Below are positions 39,029 to 48,166 of a DNA stretch of 64,000 bases, in pieces. The notes beneath the pieces are model-generated. The model saw only the letters and a program-made list of their open reading frames with translations, did no database searches and was not told where the DNA came from. Where the stretch lies: positions 1 through 64,000 of the forward strand of contig NZ_BNAW01000006.1 of the NCBI RefSeq assembly GCF_014654205.1. The letters are read 5' to 3'. This stretch comes from Amycolatopsis bullii. Its GTDB lineage: Bacteria; Actinomycetota; Actinomycetes; Mycobacteriales; Pseudonocardiaceae. Every line of letters starts with the position of its first letter. Position 1 is the first letter of the stretch. A program made the translations under genes and the position numbers.

Positions 39029-39768
39029 AGTCTCACTCGATGGTGATGCTGCGCCGCAACTTCAAGCACATCGCCCGCAACCCGATGTCGGTGTTCAACG
39101 CGATCCTGATGCCGGTCGTGGTCATGCTGATGTTCGTCTACATGTTCGGTGACGCCTTCAGCGTCGGCGTGGACTACGTCGACTACGCGACACCGGGGCT
39201 GATGCTGCTGGCTGTCTGCTACGGGCTGGGAGCCACCGCGACCGCGGTGAACTCCGACATGACCAAGGGCATCATCAACCGGTTCAAGGTCATGGACGTC
39301 TCCCGCGGCGCGGTGCTGACCGGGCACGTCGTCGCCAGCGTGCTGACCAACCTGGTCGCCATCGCGGCCCTCCTCGGCGTCGCCTTCCTGCTCGGCTTCA
39401 GCCCCGCGGCGGGCTTCTTCGACTGGCTCGGCGCGCTCGGCGTCGTCGTGCTGCTCGGGTTCGCGACCGGCTGGCTCACGATCGCGCTGGGCCTGGCGGC
39501 GAAAACCCCGGAAACGGCCGGCCTGGCCTCGGTGCCGCTGGTCATGCTGCCGTTCTTCAGCAGCGCGATCGTGCCGGCCGACAAGATGGGCCCCGGCCTC
39601 AAGCAGCTCGCGGAGTACCAGCCGTTCACGCCGATCATCGAAACCCTGCGTGGGCTGCTCAACGGGACGCCGGCCACCGGCACCCTGCTCGCCGCCCTCG
39701 GCTGGTGCGCCGGGATCGCGGTCGTCGGCTACCTGTGGGCCTCGGCCACTTTCAAGAAGCGAGCGTGA
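39025..39768 (+). CDS. DrrB-like ABC-2 transporter permease
   Basis: 247 residues with six predicted membrane helices and the ABC-2 pattern (DMTKGIINRFKVMDVSRGAVLTGHVVAS). It starts with MKSHSMVMLRRNFKHIARNP. Translational coupling to the ATPase by ATGA supports a two-gene exporter. Its 3' end overlaps the convergent SARP gene by 17 bp. Confidence 0.9.
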   Translation: MKSHSMVMLRRNFKHIARNPMSVFNAILMPVVVMLMFVYMFGDAFSVGVDYVDYATPGLMLLAVCYGLGATATAVNSDMTKGIINRFKVMDVSRGAVLTGHVVASVLTNLVAIAALLGVAFLLGFSPAAGFFDWLGALGVVVLLGFATGWLTIALGLAAKTPETAGLASVPLVMLPFFSSAIVPADKMGPGLKQLAEYQPFTPIIETLRGLLNGTPATGTLLAALGWCAGIAVVGYLWASATFKKRA

Positions 39769-42700
39769 CCGCGGCCAGCTCCGGCCAGCTCGCCGCCGCC
39801 CCTTCCCGCGTCGCCTCGGTGAACCCCTCGTCACCGAGGCGACGTCGTGCGGTCTCCTCGATCCGCGCCGCGTCCGGGTGCGACCGGTCCGGCAGGCCAC
39901 GGACTCCCGCGCTCGCTCCCAGCAACCGCGCGGCCTGCTCGTCCTGACCGGTGCGCAGGGCCAGGTCCGCGAGGCCGACCAGGACCCGCGCCACCATCAG
40001 CGGGTGTCCCGTCTCGGTCACCGCTTCGAACGCCGCCGCCCAGTGCGCCCGCGATGCGCCGACGTCCTCGGCGAGGTAACCGAGCAGCTCCTGGGCCACC
40101 GCTTGGACAATGGCCCGCTCGGCGTGTTCGCCCAGCATCTTCGTCGCGACGTCGAGCCGGCGGCGCGCCTGGACCGTGTCGCCGCTCCAGCGCGCGAGTT
40201 CCGCCTCGGCCAGGGCGAGCTCGGCCTGCGCGTTCGGCCAGGCCACCCCCTCCGCGAACCGCTGGGCCTCGGCCAGCGCGGTGGCGCTCGCCTTTTCGTC
40301 GCCGAGCAGCCAGTACAGCTGGGCCTGCCGCGATCGCATCCGCACGACGTCCTCGATGGCGCCGACCTCGGTCACCACCTCGATGGCCTGCTCGTAGTAC
40401 TCGCACGCCTCCGCGAACTCGCCGCGGACGGTGATGCGGTCCGCCAGCTCGGTCAGGGCGAACGACGTGCCCCACCGCTCGCCGAGCGCGCGGAACTCGG
40501 CGACCGCCGTCTCGAGCAGCGCGTCCGTCTCCCGGTCACCGTGCCCGAACTGGACGCGCATCTTGCCCAGCTGCAGCCGGGCCACCGCGCGCACCCAGGG
40601 GTCTTCGTCGGCGAGCAGCGGTTCGAACGCCGTCAGCGCCGCGTCCGGTCCGTGCAGCAGGCGCTCCAGCGCGGCGGCGAACCGCAACGTCACCGGCGGG
40701 TTTTCGACCTTCAGGCTGATCTCGTACGCCTTGCGGATCCACTCTTCCGCGCGGTACTCGTCGCTCTGCTGCCCGGACGTCACGAACTGGACGACGAACG
40801 TGTAGACCAGGCCGCGGATCTCGTCCGGCACCTCGCCGGGCACGGCCGTGGCCGCCATGACCAGCTCGTTGCCCTCCGTCCGGTGCCCCGCGAGCCACCA
40901 GTACCAGCCGGCGGTCGCCGCGAGCCGCATGGCTTCGGCTGCTTCGCCCGCCGCGAGGGCTCCGCGCATCGCCGCGGTGATGTTCTCGTGCTCGGCCTCG
41001 AGCGTGGCGAGCCATTCGAGCTGCTCGGCGCGGCGCAGGTGCGGCTCCGCGGTCTCGGCGAGTTCGGTGAAGTACGCGAGGTGGGCGCGCCGGGCGACGT
41101 CCGTCTCGCCCGCCTCCGCGAGCCGCTGCTCGGCGTACTCCTTGATCGTGCCGAGCATGCGGTAACGCTCGCCGACCACCACGACCAGGGACTTCTCGGT
41201 CAACGCGGTCAGCAGCTCCAGGACGTCGTGGTCCCCGCAGATCCGCTCGGCCGCCTCCAGGCTCGCCCCGCCGGAGAACACCGAAAGCCGGCGCAGCACG
41301 ACGCGTTCGGCGTCGGAGAGCAGCTCCCAGCTCCAGTCGATCACCGCGCGCAGCGTCCGGTGCCGGGGGAGCGCGGTCCGGCTGCCGCCGGTCAGCAGGC
41401 GGAACCGGTCGTCGAGCCGGTGCGCGAGCTGGTCGAGCGACATCGTGCGCAGGCGGGCCGCGGCGAGCTCGATGGCCAGCGGCATCCCGTCCAGCGCGCG
41501 GCAGACGCGGGCCAGCGTGCGGACGTCCACCGCGAGGTCCTTGCGCACCGCGCCGGCCCGGTCCCGCAGCAGCCGGACGGCCGGGGCGGCCTCGATTTCG
41601 GCGGGATCGGCGTTTTCCGCCGGCAGGACCAGGGGCGCGACCTGCCACAGCGCCTCGCCGGTGATGCCGAGCGGTTCCCGGCTCGTCGCGAGGATCCGCA
41701 GCCGGCGGCACTCCCCGAGCACCCGGTGCGCGAAGGCCGCCGCGGCTTCGATGACGTGCTCGCAGTTGTCGAGGATCAGCAGCATCGAACGCTCGCGCAG
41801 GGCGGCGATGACCCGGTCGGTCGGCTCGGCGTCCGGTGCCTCGCCGACGAGCGAGTCCCGCAGCTTGAGCGCGCCGAGCGTCGCCTGGGCGACGTCGTCG
41901 CCCGGGCCGATCGCCGCCAGTTCGACCAGCCACGCGCCGTCCGGCAGGTCGCCGAGCAGCGTGCGCGCGGTCTCCGTGGCCTGCCGGGTCTTCCCCGAAC
42001 CGCCCGGCCCGATCAGGGTGGTGAGCCGGTGTTCGGCGATGAGCTCGCGGACCGCGGTGAGGTCGGCGTCCTTGCCGACGTAGCTGGTCAGCTCGGCCCG
42101 CAGGTTCGTCTTCGGGCTTTCCTGCCGCCGTCCCAGCTCGCCACGCAGCAGCGCGACGTGCACTTCGGACAGTTCCGGCGACGGGTCGACGCCGAGGGAG
42201 TCGGCCAGGATTTCCCGGGTGCGCTCGTAGGCCAGCAGCGCCTCGGTGTCGCGGCCGGTCGCGACGAGGGCACGCATCAACGCGGCGACGAGCCGTTCGC
42301 GCATCGGGTGCGCAGCGACCAGGTCGGTCAGCTCGGTGACCAGCTCCGCGCCGCCGCCGAGCCGGACCTCCGCGTCGAACCGGTCCTCCAAAGCGGCCAG
42401 GCGCAGCCCTTCGAGCCGGGTGACCGCCGCCTCGAACGCCGCGCTCTCCGGCAGTTCGACGTCCTGCATGGCCGGACCGCGCCAGAGCGCGAGGGCCTCC
42501 CGCAGCCGGTGCGGGTCGGCTTCCTGGCGGGCCCGGCCGACAAGGCGTTCGAACCGCACGGCGTCGACGTCGTCGGGCGTCACCACCAGCCGGTAGCCGG
42601 TCGGCCGTCCGTCGACCGAACCTTCGGGCAGCGCCTTGCGCAGCCGGGAAACCAGGCGCTGCAAGGCGTTCGGTGCCTCGGCGGGCGGCTGCTCACCCCA

Positions 42701-42850
42701 GATCCAGTCGACGAGCGTGGCTTTCGGGACCACCTGGCCCGGTTCGAGCGCGAGGGCGACCAGCAGCCCGCGCAGGCGGGCGCCCGGCACCTCGGCGAGC
42801 GCGCCGTCGTCCGTGCGCACTTCGAAGGGCCCCAGGATCCCGATCTGCAC
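39752..42850 (-). CDS. SARP/AfsR-like transcriptional regulator (BTAD, NB-ARC, TPR)
   Basis: 1032 residues. An OmpR-type winged-helix DNA-binding domain (about 1-92) and a bacterial transcriptional activator domain (about 95-240) form the SARP unit. Next is an NB-ARC ATPase with Walker A GPGGSGKTR (about residue 290), Walker B LLILDNCEH and a sensor-like ILATSREPL. The last ~450 residues are TPR-like helices. SARPs activate secondary-metabolite or stress genes by binding 11-bp-spaced heptamers. Matching repeats lie just upstream of this gene and of the exporter. Start GTG 42850. Confidence 0.9.
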   Translation of the reverse strand: MQIGILGPFEVRTDDGALAEVPGARLRGLLVALALEPGQVVPKATLVDWIWGEQPPAEAPNALQRLVSRLRKALPEGSVDGRPTGYRLVVTPDDVDAVRFERLVGRARQEADPHRLREALALWRGPAMQDVELPESAAFEAAVTRLEGLRLAALEDRFDAEVRLGGGAELVTELTDLVAAHPMRERLVAALMRALVATGRDTEALLAYERTREILADSLGVDPSPELSEVHVALLRGELGRRQESPKTNLRAELTSYVGKDADLTAVRELIAEHRLTTLIGPGGSGKTRQATETARTLLGDLPDGAWLVELAAIGPGDDVAQATLGALKLRDSLVGEAPDAEPTDRVIAALRERSMLLILDNCEHVIEAAAAFAHRVLGECRRLRILATSREPLGITGEALWQVAPLVLPAENADPAEIEAAPAVRLLRDRAGAVRKDLAVDVRTLARVCRALDGMPLAIELAAARLRTMSLDQLAHRLDDRFRLLTGGSRTALPRHRTLRAVIDWSWELLSDAERVVLRRLSVFSGGASLEAAERICGDHDVLELLTALTEKSLVVVVGERYRMLGTIKEYAEQRLAEAGETDVARRAHLAYFTELAETAEPHLRRAEQLEWLATLEAEHENITAAMRGALAAGEAAEAMRLAATAGWYWWLAGHRTEGNELVMAATAVPGEVPDEIRGLVYTFVVQFVTSGQQSDEYRAEEWIRKAYEISLKVENPPVTLRFAAALERLLHGPDAALTAFEPLLADEDPWVRAVARLQLGKMRVQFGHGDRETDALLETAVAEFRALGERWGTSFALTELADRITVRGEFAEACEYYEQAIEVVTEVGAIEDVVRMRSRQAQLYWLLGDEKASATALAEAQRFAEGVAWPNAQAELALAEAELARWSGDTVQARRRLDVATKMLGEHAERAIVQAVAQELLGYLAEDVGASRAHWAAAFEAVTETGHPLMVARVLVGLADLALRTGQDEQAARLLGASAGVRGLPDRSHPDAARIEETARRRLGDEGFTEATREGAAASWPELAAVTLAS

Positions 42851-42875
42851 CCGGCCGATCTTGCCACGGGCAATG

Positions 42876-42906
42876 GTGTCCGAGGCGTGTCAGGCCCGTG
42901 TCAGGC
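42876..42906 (+). promoter_or_regulatory. SARP-type direct repeats in SARP/P450 divergent promoter
   Basis: GTGTCCG (42876), GTGTCAG (42887) and GTGTCAG (42898) have an exact 11-bp period. They sit between the SARP start (42850, minus) and the P450 start (42949, plus), so they could serve autoregulation, P450 activation or both. Confidence 0.7.
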
Positions 42907-42948
42907 CACTCGGCGATCGTCGTCGGCACACCCACGAAAGGAAAGCCG

Positions 42949-44154
42949 ATGAGCCAGCACGGACTCCCCATGGACCGCGACGCGGGACCCTTCGACCCGC
43001 CGAGCGCGCTCACCCGGCTGCGCGACACCCGCCCGGTCAGCCCGCTGGTGTTCCCCGACGGGCACGAAGGCTGGCTCGTCACCGGCTACGAAGAGGTCCG
43101 GCAGATGATGGCCGACACGCGGTTCAGCTCCCGGCTGGACCTCGACGTCATCCACGTGCCGTACGAGACGGGCATGCCCGCCGCCACCGAGCCGTCGCCG
43201 CCGATGCCGGGCATGTTCATCGCGATGGACCCGCCGGAGCACAGCAGGCTGCGCCGCAAGCTCACCGGCGCCTTCACCGTCAAGCGGATGAAGCAGCTGG
43301 AGGAGCACATCGCCGACGTCGTCGAGCGGCAGCTGGACCACCTCGCGCGGCTGGCCCCGCCGGTCGACCTGGTCAAGGAGTTCGCGCTCCCGGTGCCGTC
43401 GCTGGTGATCTGCGAACTGCTCGGCGTGCCCTACGCGGACCGGGACACGTTCCAGGCGAACTCGGCCCAGTTCATGGTCCGGGAGCAGACCCTCGAGGAG
43501 AAGATGGGCGCGTACGTCGCGCTGAACACCTACCTGGCCGAACTGGTCACGAGCAAGCGCGCCGAGCCCGGCGAGGACATCCTGTCCGACCTGGCCCGCC
43601 ACGACGACCTGACCGTCGAGGAGCTGACCGGCGCGGCGTTCCTGCTGCTGCTCGCGGGCCACGAGACGACGGCCAACATGCTGTCGCTGGGCACGTTCGC
43701 GCTGCTGGAGCACCCCGGGCAGCGCGCCGAGCTGGCCGCCGACGCGGACCTGCTGCCCGGGGCCGTGGAGGAGATGCTGCGCTACCTGTCGGTGGCCGAC
43801 ATCTTCTTCCGCTACGCCACGGAGGACCTCGAGCTCGGCGGCGAGACGATCACGAAGGGCTCGACGGTCGTGGTCTCGCTGCTCGCCGCCAACCACGACC
43901 CCCGGCGCTTCGAAAACCCGGACACGCTGGACATCCGCCGCAACGCCCGCGGGCTCCTGTCCTTCGGCCACGGCGTCCACCAGTGTCTCGGCCAGCAGCT
44001 GGCCCGCATCGAGATGCGCGCCGGCTTCGGCAGCCTGCTGCGCCGGTTCCCGACGCTGGCGCTGGCGGTGCCGGCCGAGGAGGTGAAGCTGCGCACGGAC
44101 ATGAACATCTACGGCGTCCACGAGCTGCCGGTCACGTGGACCGCAGGAAGCTGA
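42949..44154 (+). CDS. Cytochrome P450 (CYP105-like)
   Basis: 401-residue class I P450. I-helix motif AGHETT at 236-241, ExxR at 275-278 (EMLR), and the heme loop SFGHGVHQCLGQQLAR with ligand C346. It hydroxylates or epoxidises a small molecule and needs ferredoxin and ferredoxin reductase; an FprA-type reductase is encoded at 58445, but no ferredoxin gene is adjacent. ATG 42949 follows GAAAGGAAAG. The SARP repeats upstream suggest co-regulation with the exporter. Confidence 0.92.
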   Translation: MSQHGLPMDRDAGPFDPPSALTRLRDTRPVSPLVFPDGHEGWLVTGYEEVRQMMADTRFSSRLDLDVIHVPYETGMPAATEPSPPMPGMFIAMDPPEHSRLRRKLTGAFTVKRMKQLEEHIADVVERQLDHLARLAPPVDLVKEFALPVPSLVICELLGVPYADRDTFQANSAQFMVREQTLEEKMGAYVALNTYLAELVTSKRAEPGEDILSDLARHDDLTVEELTGAAFLLLLAGHETTANMLSLGTFALLEHPGQRAELAADADLLPGAVEEMLRYLSVADIFFRYATEDLELGGETITKGSTVVVSLLAANHDPRRFENPDTLDIRRNARGLLSFGHGVHQCLGQQLARIEMRAGFGSLLRRFPTLALAVPAEEVKLRTDMNIYGVHELPVTWTAGS

Positions 44155-45529
44155 GCACCGCGTCCCTCCCCGCGTGGCCGCGCTCGCGGTTCTGGATCGA
44201 GTGCGACTCGCCCGGCACGATCACCAGCTCGCCGCGCGGGGCCCGGGCCGCTTCCTCACGCGCCCACTCCAGCGGCGTCGACAGGTCGCGGTCGCCGTTG
44301 AGCAGCAGGACCGGGACGTCCGGCAGCGGCCCGGCCGGGTTGGCCGCCGGGTGTTCCGCCGGCCACGGCAGGCAGCTCTGGATGAAGCCCTGCTGCGTGG
44401 CCACGCCGGTCGTGTACGGCCAGGTCGCCGACTCGGGGAGCGTGTGGGCGGCCAGCGACAGCAGCGGACGGCGGAGCGCGAGCGGGGTCGCCGCGGAGCC
44501 CCACGGGAACCGCCCGTCCGCGCACAGCGTGGCCGCGTGCAGGCCGGCGCTGAACGACGCCGGGTCGTCGCCGCCGGACTGGTAGGCCTCCAGGAGGCCG
44601 TCCAAGCGCGCCGGATCGCCGGTACGGGCTTCGTGCAGGGCGCCGATGATGTCGCCCGCCGCCGGGTTCCGGTAGGAGGGATCCGCGAATTCGTACGACA
44701 CCACCGTGTCGAAGATCCGCACACCGTCCGCGGTGCTGCGGTGGCGGACCACCCACGCCAGGTCCTCGGCCGGGTCGTAGCCGCAGGCCGGGGCCACCGC
44801 GCACGCCGCGCGCAGCACGCGTGCCTCGGCCGTCATGCCCGTCAGGTACAGCGACGCCGACGCGGAAGCGTGGTGGGGCAGCACCGAATCGAGGATCACC
44901 TTGCTGACGTTGTGCGGGTGGGCGATCGCGTACCGCGCCGCCGTGAACGAGCCGTACGAGACGCCGTCGACGACCAGCTTCGGCACGCCGAGCGCCTGCC
45001 GGAGCTGGTCGAAGTCCGCCACGCTCTGGTCGGTCGAGTACAGCGGGGCCGTGTCGCCGAGGATGCGCGCGCACTCCTTCACCGCGCCGGCCGACGGCGT
45101 CGCGATGTCCGAACTGCCCATCTCCGCCTGCAGACCGGGGCACCGCAGCGCCCCCGAAGGTCCGGTTCCCCGCTGGTCGAGCATGACGATCCGGTAGTCC
45201 TGCGCGACTTCCGGCAGCCGTTGCCTGGCGATTCGCGTGATCGTGCCGACGCCGCCCTGGCCCGGGCCGCCGGTGAGGAACAGCAGCACGCCCTTGGGCG
45301 CGTTGGCGTTGTCGGCGGTCGCCACGGGCAGGTCGAGCGTGCCCGGCACGCGGCCGGTGTGGTCGAGCGGGACGGTCAGGGTCGAGCACGTGAAGCCCGG
45401 CTGTCCCGGGCACGGGTGCGGATCCGCCAGCTCCGGTCGTCCCCCGGGACGCGCGTCGGCCGGGGCCGCACCCCCGAGTGCGGCGGTCAGCGCCAGGACC
45501 AGCCCGGCGGTCAGCATCTTCGAGCGCAT
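44132..45529 (-). CDS. Secreted alpha/beta hydrolase with TAP-like C-terminal domain
   Basis: 465 residues with an N-terminal signal peptide (MRSKMLTAGLVLALTAALGG, cut near ADA). The oxyanion region GGPGQGGVG, nucleophile GVSYGS, acid NGDRDLSTPLEWA and base GESHS make a full triad. It resembles tripeptidyl aminopeptidases and mycolic-acid/peptide hydrolases; the substrate is unknown. ATG 45529 is chosen because the upstream frame destroys the signal peptide. The 3' end overlaps the convergent P450 by 23 bp. Confidence 0.87.
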   Translation of the reverse strand: MRSKMLTAGLVLALTAALGGAAPADARPGGRPELADPHPCPGQPGFTCSTLTVPLDHTGRVPGTLDLPVATADNANAPKGVLLFLTGGPGQGGVGTITRIARQRLPEVAQDYRIVMLDQRGTGPSGALRCPGLQAEMGSSDIATPSAGAVKECARILGDTAPLYSTDQSVADFDQLRQALGVPKLVVDGVSYGSFTAARYAIAHPHNVSKVILDSVLPHHASASASLYLTGMTAEARVLRAACAVAPACGYDPAEDLAWVVRHRSTADGVRIFDTVVSYEFADPSYRNPAAGDIIGALHEARTGDPARLDGLLEAYQSGGDDPASFSAGLHAATLCADGRFPWGSAATPLALRRPLLSLAAHTLPESATWPYTTGVATQQGFIQSCLPWPAEHPAANPAGPLPDVPVLLLNGDRDLSTPLEWAREEAARAPRGELVIVPGESHSIQNRERGHAGRDAVLSFLRST

Positions 45530-45584
45530 GCCTGCATCATGCGCACACCGGCGCGGAACCCGCATACCCCCGAAAGAGCGGCCG

Positions 45585-46223
45585 TCAGGGCCAGAGGCGC
45601 TCGCGGACCCAGCCATCGCCGGACTTCCGGTAGCGCAGCCGCACGTGCCGCCGGTCGTGGCTGGCCTGCCAGAACTCGACTTCGTCCGGGTCCACGAGGT
45701 ACCGCGTCCAGGTTTCCGGGGCCACGTCCGGGTTCTCCTCGACCCAGCGCTGCGCTTCCGCGGCCGCCGCCTCGAGGTCCGCCGGATCGTGCAGCACCTG
45801 CGACTGGTGCCCGATGAACGCTTCGACGCGGGACGCCGGCGGCCGGGCGAGGAAGTCCGCCGCCGACACTTCGGGCGCGGCGGGGGAGACCGGGCCGCGC
45901 AGCCGGACCTGCCGGCCGCGGCCGGGCCAGAAGAACGTCAGTGCCGCGCGCGGGTCCTTGCGCAGCTGGAGGCCCTTCGGGCTTTCCGCGCTGGTCGCGA
46001 CCGCCCAGCCGGTCGGGCCGACGTCCTTGAGGATCACCACGCGCGCGTCGGGCGCGCCATCGGCATCCACAGTGGACAGCGTGACGGCGTGCGGCGCCAG
46101 CACGTGCTCGCCGGCTTCGGTCAGCCACTCGAGGAACAGCGCCTGCGGGTCCGGTGGCGCCGTTTCCGGCGTGAACCCGGGAAGCTCTTCGGGGAACGAG
46201 GGCCAGCCGCGCAACTGCACCAT
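45585..46223 (-). CDS. Pyridoxamine 5'-phosphate oxidase-like flavoprotein
   Basis: 212 residues of the PNPOx fold: FMN region DARVVILKDVGPTGWAVATSAESPKGLQL and the PdxH C-terminal signature VEFWQASHDRRHVRLRYR...WVRERLWP. It probably makes PLP from PNP/PMP, but could be a relative acting on another substrate. It lies 1 bp after the end of the next upstream gene, in the same direction. Confidence 0.82.
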   Translation of the reverse strand: MVQLRGWPSFPEELPGFTPETAPPDPQALFLEWLTEAGEHVLAPHAVTLSTVDADGAPDARVVILKDVGPTGWAVATSAESPKGLQLRKDPRAALTFFWPGRGRQVRLRGPVSPAAPEVSAADFLARPPASRVEAFIGHQSQVLHDPADLEAAAAEAQRWVEENPDVAPETWTRYLVDPDEVEFWQASHDRRHVRLRYRKSGDGWVRERLWP

Positions 46224-46224
46224 G

Positions 46225-46875
46225 TCAGTAACCGTACGGACCCTGGTGGGGTGCGTGCCCCGGTGGTGGGTACACCGGCGGCTGCGGGCCGGCCGGGCCG
46301 GCGTACGGCGGGGGCGGGACCTGCGGCGCCGGCGCGGGCATCGGGTGCTGCGGTTGCTGTTGCGCCTGCTGCCACTGGACCTGCTGGTAGACCTCGGCGG
46401 GCTGCGGGAAGCAGTACGTCAGCTTGGCGTTGACCGAGCCCTGCATCGCCGCGCCCCAGAGCTTGCCGCCGACGAACGCGTACAGCTGCCCCGCCGAGAG
46501 GTCCACCGCGACCATCCGCGTCTCGCCGCCGAACTGGTTGCCCGACTTCGCCGACGCGGCCTGCGCGGCGTCGGGGTACACGCGGCCGCCGACGAGCCCG
46601 GCGATCACGACCGAGCCCGCCGTCCAGCCCATGGTGCCGGTCAGGTTCGCGCGGGCGTGCTGGGTCGCGCGGCCGGTGAAGTCGTACAGCGCCGCGGCGC
46701 TGACCTCCGGGACGGCGGCGGCGATCACGCAGTAGTTCATCGTCGTGAGCAGGACCTGCTCGGTGAACAGCCCGACGACGGCCGTGGCGGGGCCGATCTG
46801 CACGGTGTGCAGCCGCCCGCCGGCCCGCTGGATGCGCTCGGCCATCGCGCCGAGGTACTGCTCCGGGGTGAGCAC
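46225..46875 (-). CDS. AIM24-like/unknown protein with Pro/Gln-rich tail
   Basis: 216 residues. A folded N-terminal part (about 1-165) contains repeated Gly/Ala-rich beta-strand patterns and CVIAAAVPEVSAAALYDFTGR. The tail (170-216) is Pro/Gln/Tyr-rich. There is no signal peptide or recognised catalytic motif. It is co-oriented with the PNPOx-like gene, 1 bp apart, so an operon is likely. I do not recognise the family with confidence. Confidence 0.55.
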   Translation of the reverse strand: MLTPEQYLGAMAERIQRAGGRLHTVQIGPATAVVGLFTEQVLLTTMNYCVIAAAVPEVSAAALYDFTGRATQHARANLTGTMGWTAGSVVIAGLVGGRVYPDAAQAASAKSGNQFGGETRMVAVDLSAGQLYAFVGGKLWGAAMQGSVNAKLTYCFPQPAEVYQQVQWQQAQQQPQHPMPAPAPQVPPPPYAGPAGPQPPVYPPPGHAPHQGPYGY

Positions 46876-46957
46876 GTCGCCATCGTCGCACGGCCGGTGG
46901 TCACGCCGCCGTCAGCCAGCGGTTTTCACACATGCTTCGTGGTTGACTGTCCGCGCT

Positions 46958-47488
46958 ATGCGACGACTCGTACTTCTCGCGCCCGCCGTGGTCCTGCTGG
47001 CCGGCTGCAGCGCCACCATCGTGACCGGCACCGCGGCGCCCAGCCCGCCGTCCGCGTCCACCGCAGCAGGCGCCGGCAGCCTGCCCCCGGACCCCCAGCC
47101 GGGCGCGACGGAGGACTGCCCGTACCTCGGCAGCGAATTCGTGGCCGAGTCGAACGGCCAGCACGTGTCGAAGGTGCGCGTGTCCGCCGACCAGCCGCAC
47201 CCGGCGTGCTTCTTCTATCGCCCGGACGGGAAGATCCAGCTCACCGTCCGTGTGTACGTCGGCGACGCGAAAACGGCGACGGCGCTGGTCAACAAGGCGG
47301 CGCCGCTCGACTCGTCCAACCCGGCGAGCGACCCTTCCGGCTGGAAGGGAGGCTATTTGTCGTCCGACGACGGGGCCGTCTACGCGGTCGCGAAGGGCTC
47401 CGTGGCGGTCATCGCGTCGACGAACCAGAAGCAGAGCGTCAAGGCACGCACAGTGGTCAAGAAGGCTATCGCTGCCCTGAAGCTCTAG
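46958..47488 (+). CDS. DUF2020-like lipoprotein
   Basis: 176 residues with a lipoprotein signal (MRRLVLLAPAVVLLAGC, lipid Cys at 17), a Pro/Ser/Ala linker and a domain ATEDCPYLGSEFVAE...PACFFYRPDGKIQLTVRVYV that I associate with DUF2020. It is anchored outside the cytoplasmic membrane; its function is unknown. The ATG is divergent from the 46225 gene over 82 bp. Confidence 0.78.
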   Translation: MRRLVLLAPAVVLLAGCSATIVTGTAAPSPPSASTAAGAGSLPPDPQPGATEDCPYLGSEFVAESNGQHVSKVRVSADQPHPACFFYRPDGKIQLTVRVYVGDAKTATALVNKAAPLDSSNPASDPSGWKGGYLSSDDGAVYAVAKGSVAVIASTNQKQSVKARTVVKKAIAALKL

Positions 47489-47634
47489 GTAGCGACCTCC
47501 ACACGGGTGAGTGATGTTGATCTTGTATTACCCTGTGCGTCACGCGCAGGCTTCGTGGACTCGCGCACCGCAGCCACCGGGGACCCCCACCCCGGGGCGG
47601 GGCACCAACTCTGCAAGGACAAAGGACAAGATTC

Positions 47635-48087
47635 GTGGCTGACACCCTCAAGGAAATCCTGCTCGACTCCAGCCGTCGCCCGGCTGTCGTTTCCGACTTC
47701 GAGACCCTCGTGGACGCCGAGGTCTCGGACAAGGGCGGCGTTTCGGGTGCCGTCGTCAAGACCGGCTTCGCCGCGGTCAAGAAGATCAAGCCGGGCATCA
47801 TCCCCTCGGCCGTCGACACGCTGCTGCCGGACTTCGCCTCCGCGCTCGAGCCGTTCTACGGCGACTACCGCGCCAAGGGCGGCAACGACTTCGGGGCCTA
47901 CCTGTCCAGCCGCTCGGACGAGGCTTCCGACGCGCTGCTGAGCGTCACCGACTCGCGCGCGGAGAAGAGCAGCCGCGACAGCATCAAGAAGGTCTACTCG
48001 AAGCTGCGCCCGAACGGCAAGAAGAACGTCGAGGAGGCGCTGCCGCGTCTGGGCCAGCTGATCGACAAGCACGCCGCTGCCGTCTGA
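47635..48087 (+). CDS. Conserved actinobacterial hypothetical protein (DUF6918-like)
   Basis: 150 residues, soluble, mostly helical, rich in Asp/Ser/Lys: LKEILLDSSRRPAVVSDFETLVDAEVSDKGG at the N terminus and YSKLRPNGKKNVEEALPRLGQLIDKHA at the C terminus. There are no membrane segments or catalytic motifs. GTG 47635 follows AAGGACAA. A terminator follows. The family name is a memory-based guess; function unknown. Confidence 0.7.
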   Translation: MADTLKEILLDSSRRPAVVSDFETLVDAEVSDKGGVSGAVVKTGFAAVKKIKPGIIPSAVDTLLPDFASALEPFYGDYRAKGGNDFGAYLSSRSDEASDALLSVTDSRAEKSSRDSIKKVYSKLRPNGKKNVEEALPRLGQLIDKHAAAV

Positions 48088-48121
48088 TCGGTTTCCAGCA
48101 CGACTGAAACATCGCAAGACT

Positions 48122-48157
48122 GAAGAGGCCCCCGGCTGCACCCCCGGGGGCCTCTTC
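48122..48157. terminator. Bidirectional terminator between 47635 gene and 48167 gene
   Basis: GAAGAGGCCCCCGG pairs with CCGGGGGCCTCTTC (14-bp perfect stem) around CTGCACCC, between two convergent genes. Confidence 0.88.
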
Positions 48158-48166
48158 GCGTCTTGT

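Noticed and set aside
39650..42952. 1100-residue plus-strand frame opposite the SARP gene
   Set aside because: Composition is Arg/His/Leu-rich without motifs, while the minus-strand frame has clear SARP, NB-ARC and TPR features.
37512..46223. Antibiotic biosynthetic gene cluster
   Set aside because: SARP, exporter and P450 are present, but there is no PKS, NRPS, terpene, RiPP or other core enzyme in the block.
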